NCBI GenBank assembly: GCA_001920085.1
Contig: MNJC01000102.1
Coordinates: forward strand, 19,741-32,512
Source of the DNA: Actinobacteria bacterium 13_1_20CM_4_69_9
GTDB lineage: Bacteria > Actinomycetota > Thermoleophilia > Gaiellales > Gaiellaceae
Direction: 5' to 3'
Length of the DNA stretch: 12,772 bases
Shown: piece by piece, positions 1 to 7,354 of the stretch
Numbering within the stretch: position 1 is the stretch's first letter
Layout: every line of letters begins with the position of its first letter
Notes under the pieces: generated by a model
Databases searched by the model: none
The model's input: only the letters and a program-made list of their open reading frames with translations
What the model was told of the DNA's origin: nothing
Made by a program: the position numbers and the translations under genes

Positions 1-1
1 G

Positions 2-1051
2 CGCGCGGCCGGCATGGCGCGCTCGATCCTCGACGCGATCATCAACATGAACCGCCTGCATCTTTCGCGCGACGCGGTCACCGTGTACGAGGCGCTCGAG
101 GATGCGGGTTTCACGACGGCCGCGATCAACATCACGTGCTACCGAGGCCGGACGCGCCACCTACCGACGCTCCGGGGCGTCACGATTCCGGCGTACGGCC
201 CGAAGCGCTTCTTCTTCTACAACCTGTTCGAGTCGGATCCGACCGGCGCGCCGCTCGCCGTCTTCGGTCGCGCACAGGGCTCGATCGACGGCTACGCCGC
301 GGCCGTGGGGCGCTGGCTCGTGACGCGCGACGGCTTCGACTTCCTCGTGTACTACCTGCCGGACTACGACTTCGCGTCGCACGCGCTGGGGCCGGACGGC
401 GCGTTCGAGGCGCTTGCGCGGAGCGATGCTGCGGTCGGCGCTCTGCTCGACGCGGCGGGCGGCCCGGACGAGTTCCTCGACCGGTACGCCGTGATCCTCT
501 GCTCCGACCACGGACAGACGCGCGTCGAGCGGTCGGCCCGGTTGGAGTCCACCTTCGCGCACGTGCCCGGCACGCTCGTGACCGCGTCGAACCGTGCTGG
601 GATGGTCTACGGCCTGCCCGAGTGCCGGCTCGACGCGCGCGGCCTCGCAGAGCTGCTGGATTCCGACCCGGACGCCGAGACCGTTCTCTTCCGCGAAGGC
701 GACGACGTGATCGCGCGTCGCGACGGAGAAGAGGTGGTGGTCGATGGCGACGGGCCGCTCTTCGACTACCCCGACGGAGGCGCGCGGGCGTGGGCGGCCC
801 TGCACAATCCGAACGCGGGCGACGTCGTGGTGTCCGCCGCGCCGGGAGTCGAGTTCACCGATCTCGCGGGCCGTCACCATGCCGGCGGCGGCAGCCACGG
901 CTCGCTGGAGCGCGGCGACTCGGAGGTGCCCATGCTCGCAATCGGGCTCGACGCCGCCCCGGAGTCGATCGTCGACGTCGCGCCGGCGGTGCTCCGCCAC
1001 TTCGGCGTCGAGCCTCCTCCATATGCGCGAGCGCTCTCGCGTGCCGCCTGA
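2..1051 (+). CDS. Type I phosphodiesterase / nucleotide pyrophosphatase (alkaline phosphatase superfamily), 5'-truncated
   Basis: This is the C-terminal part of a metal-dependent phospho-, phosphono- or sulfo-ester hydrolase of the alkaline phosphatase superfamily. The reading frame is open to the window edge, so the ATG at 14 is probably internal. Numbered from that ATG, the visible metal-site motifs are the D-x-D-F-A-S-H segment (Asp117/Asp119 and His123), the S-D-H-G motif (Asp165, His166) and the G-G-S-H-G motif (His295). These are the usual second half of the two-metal site. The first metal Asp and the Thr/Ser nucleophile should lie about 100 residues upstream, outside the window, so the missing N-terminus is an edge effect. 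No C-terminal membrane anchor is seen. The frame overlaps the start of the following methyltransferase gene. The substrate cannot be told; nucleotide pyrophosphatase and phosphoglycerol-type activities are both possible. Confidence 0.85.
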   Translation, partial: RAAGMARSILDAIINMNRLHLSRDAVTVYEALEDAGFTTAAINITCYRGRTRHLPTLRGVTIPAYGPKRFFFYNLFESDPTGAPLAVFGRAQGSIDGYAAAVGRWLVTRDGFDFLVYYLPDYDFASHALGPDGAFEALARSDAAVGALLDAAGGPDEFLDRYAVILCSDHGQTRVERSARLESTFAHVPGTLVTASNRAGMVYGLPECRLDARGLAELLDSDPDAETVLFREGDDVIARRDGEEVVVDGDGPLFDYPDGGARAWAALHNPNAGDVVVSAAPGVEFTDLAGRHHAGGGSHGSLERGDSEVPMLAIGLDAAPESIVDVAPAVLRHFGVEPPPYARALSRAA

Positions 1052-1670
1052 CCGGCATCAGATGATCGAGCAGCAGCTGCGCCTGCGCGACGTCGCCGAC
1101 GAGCGCGTGCTCGCGGCGATGGAGCGCGTGCCGCGCGAGCTGTTCGTCCCGGAGGAGCTGCGCGACCGCGCGTACGACGACGCGGCCCTCCCGATCGGCG
1201 GCGGCCAGACGATCTCGCAGCCGTACATGGTCGCGAAGATCTGCGAGGCGCTCTCCCTGCGCGGTCGCGAGCACGTGCTCGACGTCGGGTCCGGTTCCGG
1301 CTACCAGGCGGCGGTGCTCGCCGAGCTCGCCGCCGAGGTCGACACGATCGAGCGGATTCCCGAGCTGGCCGAGCTCGCGCGGGCGAACCTCGTCAGCGCC
1401 GGCTACGAGCGCGTCCGCGTGCACGTCGGCGACGGAACGCGGGGGCTGCCGGAGCGTGCGCCCTTCGATGCGATCGCGGTCGCCGCTGCGGCGCCGCGAA
1501 TGCCGCAGACGCTGTACGAGCAGCTCGAGCCGCGCGGCCGCCTCGTCGTGCCGGTCGGCCGGTTCGGGATCCAGCGGCTGGAGGTGATCGTGCGCAGTCC
1601 GGAGGGCCCGGCGGTGGTGAAGTCGGTGCCGTGCCGCTTCGTCCCCCTCGTCGGGGAGGAAGGTTTCTGA
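1023..1670 (+). CDS. pcm: Protein-L-isoaspartate O-methyltransferase
   Basis: The enzyme methylates L-isoaspartyl residues of aged proteins with S-adenosylmethionine, the first step of their repair in the cytoplasm. The 215-residue product has the family order. An N-terminal M-I-E-Q-Q-L and V-P-R-E-L-F-V-P segment comes first (about 14-43). The PCMT substrate loop G-G-G-Q-T-I-S-Q-P follows (59-67). The SAM-binding motif V-L-D-V-G-S-G-S-G-Y is at 85-94, with an acidic I-E-R at 109-111. A Rossmann methyltransferase core runs to the end. The length matches the usual 205-220 residues. The start is uncertain: ATG 1023, GTG 1041 and ATG 1062 are in frame and none has a clear Shine-Dalgarno. The first two overlap the upstream phosphodiesterase by 29 and 11 nt, which suggests coupling. 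Identification of the family is secure. Confidence 0.93.
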   Translation: MRERSRVPPDRHQMIEQQLRLRDVADERVLAAMERVPRELFVPEELRDRAYDDAALPIGGGQTISQPYMVAKICEALSLRGREHVLDVGSGSGYQAAVLAELAAEVDTIERIPELAELARANLVSAGYERVRVHVGDGTRGLPERAPFDAIAVAAAAPRMPQTLYEQLEPRGRLVVPVGRFGIQRLEVIVRSPEGPAVVKSVPCRFVPLVGEEGF

Positions 1671-1699
1671 CCACCCGGTCCGGGCACGATGGCGCACAC

Positions 1700-2131
1700 A
1701 TGAGCGAGTTGTCGGGAGACGCGATCCTTTCGCTGCCGGTCCGGCTGCACGGAATCGAGCTCGGCCGGCCGGTCGACCTGCTGCTCGACCGCGAGAGCCT
1801 GCGCGTCGTGGGGCTCGACGTGCTCTGCGGCGACGAGGTGCACCGCTTTCTGCCGCTCCCGACGGCCGTGGTCGCCGAGGACGGCTTGAAGATCCATTCG
1901 CCTCTCGTCCTGCTCGAGGAGGACGAGCTCGGCTTCTATCGCGCCCGAGCTTTCACGTTGACGTCCTTGCGCGGAAAGGCCGTGACGAAGGACGGGCGCA
2001 GCGTAGGAACGCTGCGCGACGTGGTCTTCGCTCCGAATGGGGAGATGGTCGCGGTGCTGCTCGAGAGCGGTGACCGCCTTCCGTACGAGGACACGCTGCG
2101 GCTCCCTCCGGCGAGCCGCACAGCCGCTTGA
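1700..2131 (+). CDS. PRC-barrel domain protein
   Basis: A small soluble protein of 143 residues without signal peptide or membrane helix. Two PRC-like beta-barrel halves can be read. The first (about 10-60) contains the pattern G-R-P-V-D-L-L-L-D followed by V-V-G-L-D. The second (about 88-136) contains G-K-A-V-T, then G-T-L-R-D-V-V-F and a G-D-R-L-P-Y-E-D-T-L segment. PRC barrels occur in photosynthetic reaction-centre H subunits, RimM and many small bacterial proteins, where they bind protein or RNA partners. Nothing here says which. The start is the ATG 29 nt after the pcm stop; no good Shine-Dalgarno precedes it. It could be the last gene of the pcm unit or stand alone. The family call is fair; the role is unknown. 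Confidence 0.7.
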   Translation: MSELSGDAILSLPVRLHGIELGRPVDLLLDRESLRVVGLDVLCGDEVHRFLPLPTAVVAEDGLKIHSPLVLLEEDELGFYRARAFTLTSLRGKAVTKDGRSVGTLRDVVFAPNGEMVAVLLESGDRLPYEDTLRLPPASRTAA

Positions 2132-2136
2132 CCCGC

Positions 2137-2142
2137 TAGGCT
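2137..2142 (+). promoter_or_regulatory. Possible -10 box (TAGGCT) before gtrA-like gene
   Basis: TAGGCT fits the actinobacterial TANNNT -10 pattern and lies 11 nt before the ATG of the GtrA-family gene, which has no Shine-Dalgarno. A start about 7 nt downstream would give an almost leaderless mRNA. No -35 hexamer is recognisable at 16-18 nt, so this is tentative. Confidence 0.3.
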
Positions 2143-2153
2143 CGCCGACGGTC

Positions 2154-2603
2154 ATGGAGCAGCGGGACGCCGCAGTCGCCCCGGGTCTGCGCGCGCGCGC
2201 CACCCACGCCCTCCGCCAGCGGCACAACTGGACCCAGCTGGCGAAGTTCTGCGTCGTCGGCGCGTCGGGGTATGCCGTCAACCTCGCCGTCTACACGGCG
2301 CTGCTCGACGGCGCGAACCTCGACTACCGGGTCGCGGCGACCGGCTCGTTCGTCGTCGCCGTGACGAACAACTACCTCTGGAACCGGCTCTGGACGTTCC
2401 GGCACGCGCGCGGCCACTTCGCCTTCCAGGGCCTGCGCTTCTTCGTGGTGGCGCTGGTGGCGTACATCGGGAACCTGGCGATCCTGACCGTCCTCGTGGA
2501 GCTCGGCGTCGGCGAGATCGTGTCGCAGGCGATCGCGATCGTGCTGGTGACGCCGGCGAACTTCGTCGGCAACAAGCTCTGGTCGTTTCGGAGAAGGCAC
2601 TGA
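2154..2603 (+). CDS. GtrA family membrane protein (probable polyprenyl-phosphate-sugar translocase)
   Basis: A 149-residue membrane protein with four predicted helices at about 28-50, 59-78, 94-117 and 121-139. It has the two GtrA hallmark segments after helices 2 and 4: N-N-Y-L-W-N-R-L-W-T-F-R (72-83) and N-F-V-G-N-K-L-W-S-F (136-145). The basic N-terminal tail and R-R-R-H end are expected to be cytoplasmic. GtrA-like proteins are thought to move undecaprenyl/decaprenyl-phosphate-linked sugars across the membrane for use by membrane glycosyltransferases. The two GT87-like genes directly downstream fit that role. The stop codon overlaps the proposed CTG start of the next gene in a CTGA sequence. 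The family call is strong; the substrate is unknown. Confidence 0.88.
   Translation: MEQRDAAVAPGLRARATHALRQRHNWTQLAKFCVVGASGYAVNLAVYTALLDGANLDYRVAATGSFVVAVTNNYLWNRLWTFRHARGHFAFQGLRFFVVALVAYIGNLAILTVLVELGVGEIVSQAIAIVLVTPANFVGNKLWSFRRRH
2590..2597 (+). promoter_or_regulatory. Shine-Dalgarno (GGAGAAGG) for a CTG start at 2600
   Basis: GGAG at 2590-2593 lies 6 nt before the CTG at 2600, an ideal spacing. It is inside the end of the gtrA-like gene. No ATG, GTG or TTG in the downstream frame is near it, so it helps choose the start of the next gene. Confidence 0.55.
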
Positions 2604-4309
2604 AGGGTCTTGTCGGCGCCGCTGTCGCGGCACTCGTCTTCGCCTCGACCGCCCACGGCGCCGCGCCTTTCACCCAGGCGAAACAGCACCTGACGCAGAA
2701 ACAGGCGACGGCGATCTTCGTGGCGTACGACAAGGTCGCCGACTGGCTCGATCGATACCCGGCGAAACGGCGCTCGACGTCTGCGTCGTTCGAGCCCGAC
2801 TCGAGCAAGTGCGGCTTCGGCGCGAGCGGCGGCTGCTGGAACGTGAGCGTCTTCGACACGAAGGCGGGCGAGATCGCGAAGGGCAAGGTCGACGACGTGA
2901 CGAAGGTCGTCACCGAGGCATGGACGGGCCCGCAGGTCGCGTGGACGATGGCGCGCGGCGGAAAAGGGGCGTTCGGCGGCAGGCGCATCAACAGCCTGCG
3001 CTACTGGCTCCCTTTCTGCGCGCTCTTCTTCTTCGGCCTCGCCGATCTGCGCCGTCCGTTCTCGCTCCGGAACCTCGACCTGCTCGCGCTGCTGTCGTTC
3101 TCCGTGTCGCTGTGGTACTTCAACGACGGGAACGTGTTCGCGAGCGCCCCGCTCGCATACCCGCCGCTGGCATACCTCCTCGCGCGCTGCGTGTGGATCG
3201 GCGTCCGCGGACGGCCGAACCGCGGCGCGCCGGTCTGGCCGGCGTGGCTCCTCATCGGCCTCGCGGTGTTCCTCGGCGGGTTCAAGATCGGACCCAACTA
3301 CCGCGGGGGCTCGAACGTGATCGACGTCGGCTACGCCGGCGTCATCGGCGCGCAGCGCATCGCCACGGGTGTCGTCCCGTACGACAACTTCCCGGAGGAA
3401 GACGACCTCAAGGCGTGCGGCCCGGCGGACGCCAACGGCGAGATCCGCGATCGCATCCAGCACGACGGGCGGTGCGAGACGGCGAACCCGCTCGGCGATA
3501 CGTACGGCCCCGTCTCGTACGAGGCCTATCTGCCCGGTTACGAGATCTTCGGCTGGTCGGGGAAGTGGGACAAGCTGCCTGCCGTGAAGTTCACGTCGGT
3601 GCTGTTCGACTTCCTGTGCCTGCTCGGGTTGGCGCTCGCGGGCTTACGGTACGGCGGCCCGCAGCTCGCCGGCGCACTGGCGCTCGCGTGGTCGGCCTTC
3701 CCGTTCACCACGTACGTGCTGATGTCGAACACGAACGACGCGATCCTCCCCGCCTTCCTGATCTGGGGCTTCGTGTTCGCGAGCACGGCCTGGGCGCGCG
3801 GCGTCGCAGTCGCGCTGTCGGGCTGGACCAAGTTCGCGGCGCTCGTCGTCGCGCCGATGTGGCTGACGTATCCCGGACCGGTCCGGCGGCCGCGGCCGGC
3901 GCTCGCGTTCGCGGCAGGCTTCGCTCTTGCGACCGCCGCCGCGTTCTCGATCCTGCTGCTCGACGCGCATCCGATCAAGGCGGCCGAGACCTTTTACGAC
4001 CGCACGATCAAGACGCAGGTCACCCGCGAGTCGCCGTTCTCGCTGTGGGACTGGGCGCAGTACCACGCGCGCGGGCTCCCGGACCTGCACGTCGTCCAGT
4101 GGGCGCTGGAGGGGCTGCTCGTGATCGGCGCGATCGCGGCGGCGTTCTTCCCCTCGCGGAAGAGCCCGTTACAGCTCGCCGCCCTCACGGGCGCGCTGCT
4201 GATCGGGTTCGAGGTCGTCCTGACGCACTGGTTCTACCTCTACGTCCCGTGGTTCTTCCCGTTCGTCGCGATCGCCGTCATCGCCAGTGGTCGACAAGCA
4301 ACGGCCTGA
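2600..4309 (+). CDS. GT87/DUF2029-like membrane glycosyltransferase with exported N-terminal domain; CTG start proposed
   Basis: A 569-residue polytopic membrane protein, probably a GT-C type glycosyltransferase that takes sugars from polyprenyl-phosphate donors on the outer face of the membrane. Residues 1-21 form a signal peptide: a lysine, a hydrophobic Ala/Val/Leu core and an A-H-G-A cleavage-like site. Residues 23-130 are a small extracytoplasmic domain with Cys71/Cys79 and a PepSY-like V-D-D-V-T-K-V segment ending in an F-G-G-R-R linker. About ten hydrophobic segments follow from 133. A large loop (about 235-330) carries acidic residues (Y-D-N-F-P-E-E-D-D) and two cysteines. T-N-D-A-I-L-P (378-384) and S-G-W-T-K-F (407-412) match the GT87 pattern. 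The start is CTG 2600, overlapping the gtrA stop as CTGA. The first canonical start is GTG 2720, which would remove the signal peptide and cut into the N-terminal domain. The family is likely; the exact sugar is unknown. Confidence 0.72.
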   Translation: MKGLVGAAVAALVFASTAHGAAPFTQAKQHLTQKQATAIFVAYDKVADWLDRYPAKRRSTSASFEPDSSKCGFGASGGCWNVSVFDTKAGEIAKGKVDDVTKVVTEAWTGPQVAWTMARGGKGAFGGRRINSLRYWLPFCALFFFGLADLRRPFSLRNLDLLALLSFSVSLWYFNDGNVFASAPLAYPPLAYLLARCVWIGVRGRPNRGAPVWPAWLLIGLAVFLGGFKIGPNYRGGSNVIDVGYAGVIGAQRIATGVVPYDNFPEEDDLKACGPADANGEIRDRIQHDGRCETANPLGDTYGPVSYEAYLPGYEIFGWSGKWDKLPAVKFTSVLFDFLCLLGLALAGLRYGGPQLAGALALAWSAFPFTTYVLMSNTNDAILPAFLIWGFVFASTAWARGVAVALSGWTKFAALVVAPMWLTYPGPVRRPRPALAFAAGFALATAAAFSILLLDAHPIKAAETFYDRTIKTQVTRESPFSLWDWAQYHARGLPDLHVVQWALEGLLVIGAIAAAFFPSRKSPLQLAALTGALLIGFEVVLTHWFYLYVPWFFPFVAIAVIASGRQATA

Positions 4310-5400
4310 CCGCGAGGTCGCCCTCGCGGCGCTCACGGCCGTCGCCGTGTTCGTCGGCACGTGGACGGCGCTGCACCACGGCTTCTACACGCACCGGCAG
4401 ATCATCGATACGCCGGTGTACCAGCGGTACGGCAACGAGATCGCGCGCGGTCACGTTCCGTACCGGGACTTCCAGCTCGAGTATCCGCCAGGCGCGCTGC
4501 CGATGTTCGCGCTCCCCGGTCTCGTGTCGCACGGTGGACAGGAGCAGGACGTGAAGCCCGGCTTCAGACGCACGTTCGAGACGTTGATGTGGATGTGCGG
4601 TGCCCTGGCGCTGATCGCGATGGCGCTCACGTTGCGAGTGATCGGCGGCGCGCTATGGGCGCCGCTGCTGTTCGCTGCGCTCGCGCCGCTGGCTCTCGGC
4701 ACGGTGATCCTTAGCCGCTTCGACCTGTGGCCGGCCGCGCTCGCGGCCGGCGGTATCGCAGCGCTCGCGTACTCGCGGCTTCGGCTCGGTCACGTGCTCC
4801 TGGGGATCGGCGCCGCCGCGAAGTTCTATCCGGCCGTGCTGCTGCCGCTCGCCGTCGCGCACGCATGGAGGACACGCGGGCGGCGGGAGGCGCTCGTGTG
4901 TCTCTCGCTCGCGGTCGGCGTGTTCGCGCTGGTGTTCCTGCCCTTCGTCGTGGTCGCGCCGGGCGGCGTCTGGCACAGCGTCAGCGCATGTCCTCGGTGT
5001 GGTCTCAACCCTCGTACAGGCGGGCGTGCTCTTCTGGATCTGGTGGTCGTTCGCGCGCGGGCCGGCGACGACGGTCGGGTTCGTGCGCTCGAGCGCGGCG
5101 GCGGTGTGCGCGTTCGTTGCGTTCGGGAAGGTGCTCTCCCCGCAGTTCCTGATCTGGCTGATACCGGCGGTGCCGCTCGTGCGCGGCCGCCGCGGTCTCT
5201 GGGCGAGCGCTCTGCTCCTCGTCGCGCTTGTGCTGACGCAGATCTGGTTCCCCTTCCGTTACTTCCGCCTGTCGCTCGACTTCGAGGCCGGGCTGTCGTG
5301 GGTACTGCTCGGACGCGACCTCGTCCTTGTCGCCCTTGCAGTGCTGCTCGCGTGGCCGTCTCACACGCGGCGGCACGCTCGCGTTGCAGCCACTGCATGA
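4287..5400 (+). pseudogene. GT87/DUF2029-like membrane glycosyltransferase, internally deleted and frameshifted
   Basis: A second polytopic glycosyltransferase starts at GTG 4287, overlapping the previous gene by 23 nt. Its N-terminal half has the typical loop Y-R-D-F-Q-L-E-Y-P-P-G-A (59-70), D-L-W-P-A (146-150) and A-A-K-F-Y-P-A-V-L-L-P (177-187), with several membrane helices. It reads sensibly to G-G-V-W-H-S-V-S-A (about 4965-4988). Convincing coding then resumes in the +1-shifted frame from about 4984, with V-L-G-V-V-S-T-L-V-Q, F-G-K-V-L-S-P-Q-F-L-I-W and further helices to the TGA at 5398-5400. From my memory of the family, about 50 residues that usually lie between these blocks are missing. 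The best reading is a deletion that also changed frame. The native frame at the end is supported by the ATGA overlap with the GST gene. An assembly error is the main alternative. Confidence 0.7.
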
Positions 5401-6029
5401 AGCTCTTCGACTACGCGGCCTCGGCCAACTGCTACAAGGTGCGCCTGCTGCTCGCGCAGCTCGGCGTCGAGTACGAGCGCGTGGCGGTCGACATCTTCGG
5501 CGGCGACACTCTCACGGACGACTTCGCGGCGATCAACCCCGCGCGCACGACGCCGGTGCTCGAGGACCCGCCGGGGACGTTCCTGCAGGAGTCGAACGCG
5601 ATCCTGCTCCAGCTCGCGCGAGGGACGCGATACCTGCCCGACGACCCGCAGGTGTACCGCTGGCTCTTCTACGAGCAGGCGGACGTCGTCCCGACGATGG
5701 GCGGGCTCCGCTTTCGCCTGATCACCGGGCGGCTTCGGCCGGACGATCCCGATGCGCGCCGCCGCCGCGCGGCGTCGTACGAGGTGCTGGAGCTGCTGGA
5801 CGGGCATCTCGCGCGCCGGGCCTTCTTCGCCGGTGACGGGTACTCCATCGCCGACATCGGGATCTTCGGCTACGTGCACGTCGCGCACGAGGCCGGCCTC
5901 GACCTGGAGCCGTACATGTCGGTGCGGAGCTGGCTCGGCCGTGTCGAGCAGCAGCCCGGCTACATGAACGACCTGGCGCCGTATCCGCCGAACGCGAGGG
6001 CGGGCGCGAGCCGGTCGATCTACGACTAG
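5397..6029 (+). CDS. Glutathione S-transferase-like protein
   Basis: A 210-residue cytoplasmic protein with the two GST domains. The N-terminal thioredoxin fold (1-76) starts M-K-L-F-D-Y, with A-S-A-N-C-Y-K-V (8-15) at the usual catalytic Ser/Cys region. It carries the cis-proline motif R-T-T-P-V-L (50-55) and the gamma-glutamyl-binding E-S-N-A-I-L (65-70). The all-helical C-terminal domain has the conserved I-A-D-I-G-I-F capping motif (151-157). The thiol cofactor is unknown; most actinobacteria use mycothiol instead of glutathione, so the partner may differ. The ATG overlaps the end of the glycosyltransferase frame as ATGA. Because of the upstream frameshift, this gene is accidentally in frame with the glycosyltransferase N-terminus, giving a false 580-codon fusion from 4287. 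Its stop overlaps the convergent hydrolase-cyclase stop by 4 nt. Confidence 0.88.
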   Translation: MKLFDYAASANCYKVRLLLAQLGVEYERVAVDIFGGDTLTDDFAAINPARTTPVLEDPPGTFLQESNAILLQLARGTRYLPDDPQVYRWLFYEQADVVPTMGGLRFRLITGRLRPDDPDARRRRAASYEVLELLDGHLARRAFFAGDGYSIADIGIFGYVHVAHEAGLDLEPYMSVRSWLGRVEQQPGYMNDLAPYPPNARAGASRSIYD

Positions 6030-7354
6030 CGCACCGCGTACAGGCGCCACTCGCCGGGGACGCCCTTGAGCTCGCGCGTGCCGCGATCCTCGAACTCGAT
6101 GCCCGCACCGGCGACGAGGTCCTTGACGGTCTGCGAGACGAGCACCTCACTCGGGGCGGCCGCCGACGCGACGCGTGCGCCGGTGTGCACGGCGATGCCA
6201 CGGACGGCGTCTCCCGCGAGCTCGACCTCGCCCGTGTGGAGGCCGGCGCGGATCTCGAGACCGAGCGTGCGCACCGACTCGACGATCGCCTTCGCCGAGC
6301 GGATCGCGCGCGCGGGCCCGTCGAAGGTCGCCAGGAACCCATCTCCCGCGGTGTCGATCTCACGGCCTCGATAGCGCGCCAGGTCCCGCCGCACGAGCTC
6401 GTGATGGCGCTCGATCAGATCGCGCCAGCGCCGGTCGCCGAGCTCGCGCGCGCGCTCGGTCGAGCCGACGATGTCCGTGAAGAGGACGGTCGCGAGAACG
6501 CGCTCCGGCTCGGCCGGCTCGCGCACGCCCGTCAGGAACTCGCGGACCTCCTCCATGATGTCGTCCCCGTCGATCCACGGGATATGCGTGTCGCCGGGCA
6601 GCTCGACATATTTCGAGCCATCGATGCTTCGTGCCAGCCAGCGCGCATTCTCGACGTGGCAGACCTTGTCATCTACGCGGTGAACGATCAGCGTCGGAGT
6701 GTTGATCGCCGGAACCACGTGCCGCACGTCGATCTCGAAGGCCATGCGCATGAACGCGACCGCATCGTGCGGGCTCGCCGCTTGGACCTGCAGCCGGCCG
6801 AACAGTTTGCGCAGCCGCTCGTCGCCGCTCCGGCTCGGAGCGATGGCGTCCAGAACCCCGCCCTGGCCCCACCACTTCACGACGTCTTCGATGACCATGT
6901 AGCCCTCGAACTCCTGCCTGGTCGCCTCGCCCCACGGCCAGTCCTCGGTCGTCTCCTCCTTCACCTCGGCGCCGCACAGAACGAGCGCCTGTGCTCGCCG
7001 CGGATAGGTCGCGGCGAAGAGCATCGACAGCGGCCCGCCCTCGGAGACGCCCTTCAGTACGGCGCTGCGGGATCCGACGGCGTCCATGATCGCGCGGATG
7101 TCGTCCATGCGTTCCTCGAGCGTCCCGACACGGACGCGGTCGGATAGGCCCATTCCGCGCTTGTCGAAGCAGATCACGCGCGAGAACGACGCCAGCTGCT
7201 CGCAGTAACTGCTGTACTCGGGGATGTCCCAGAGCACCTCGAGGTTCGTCACGGCGCCGTGCACGAGGACGAGGTCGAGCGGCCCGTCGCCGAGCGTGCA
7301 ATACGCGACATGGATGTCGCCGCTCGCGGCGTAGCGAATCGGCGGAGCGCTCAC
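6026..7354 (-). CDS. Alpha/beta-hydrolase fused to class III adenylate/guanylate cyclase domain
   Basis: A 442-residue soluble two-domain protein. Residues 1-275 are an alpha/beta-hydrolase with the oxyanion segment L-V-H-G (30-33), the nucleophile elbow G-V-S-E-G-G (Ser104), the acid in V-D-D-K (Asp228/229) and the histidine in G-D-T-H-I-P-W (His257). Residues 286-442 are a CHD cyclase domain with L-F-T-D-I-V-G-S-T (metal Asp294), D-T-A-G-D-G-F (metal Asp338) and A-V-H-T-G-A-R-V (His390, Arg394). The purine-specifying lysine of the V-K-x-x-G-D motif is Asp334 here, and the usual Asn is His390, as in many actinobacterial cyclase-like proteins. Activity and product are therefore uncertain. The GTG start forms a GTGA overlap with the ymdB-like stop, so it is probably coupled to it. 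The hydrolase part may sense a small ligand. Confidence 0.85.
   Translation of the reverse strand: MSAPPIRYAASGDIHVAYCTLGDGPLDLVLVHGAVTNLEVLWDIPEYSSYCEQLASFSRVICFDKRGMGLSDRVRVGTLEERMDDIRAIMDAVGSRSAVLKGVSEGGPLSMLFAATYPRRAQALVLCGAEVKEETTEDWPWGEATRQEFEGYMVIEDVVKWWGQGGVLDAIAPSRSGDERLRKLFGRLQVQAASPHDAVAFMRMAFEIDVRHVVPAINTPTLIVHRVDDKVCHVENARWLARSIDGSKYVELPGDTHIPWIDGDDIMEEVREFLTGVREPAEPERVLATVLFTDIVGSTERARELGDRRWRDLIERHHELVRRDLARYRGREIDTAGDGFLATFDGPARAIRSAKAIVESVRTLGLEIRAGLHTGEVELAGDAVRGIAVHTGARVASAAAPSEVLVSQTVKDLVAGAGIEFEDRGTRELKGVPGEWRLYAVR

Noticed and set aside
161..1000. Long antisense open frames opposite the phosphodiesterase, hemB/hemL (10883-12325) and GST (5361-6050) genes
   Set aside because: High-GC DNA leaves several frames open. 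These translations are rich in Arg, Ala and Asp/Glu without motifs, and the opposite strand has clear families.
744..1022. Extended N-terminus of the isoaspartate methyltransferase
   Set aside because: Upstream of 1023 the frame is Ser/Arg/Pro-rich out-of-frame translation of the phosphodiesterase, and the extension would make the enzyme far longer than its family.
14..1051. Loss of the N-terminal metal and nucleophile residues of the phosphodiesterase as a real gene truncation
   Set aside because: The frame is open to the first base of the window, so the missing part is most simply outside the window.
2128..2133. TTGACC as a -35 box for the gtrA-like gene
   Set aside because: It ends only 3 nt before the TAGGCT box, far from the 16-18 nt spacing needed.
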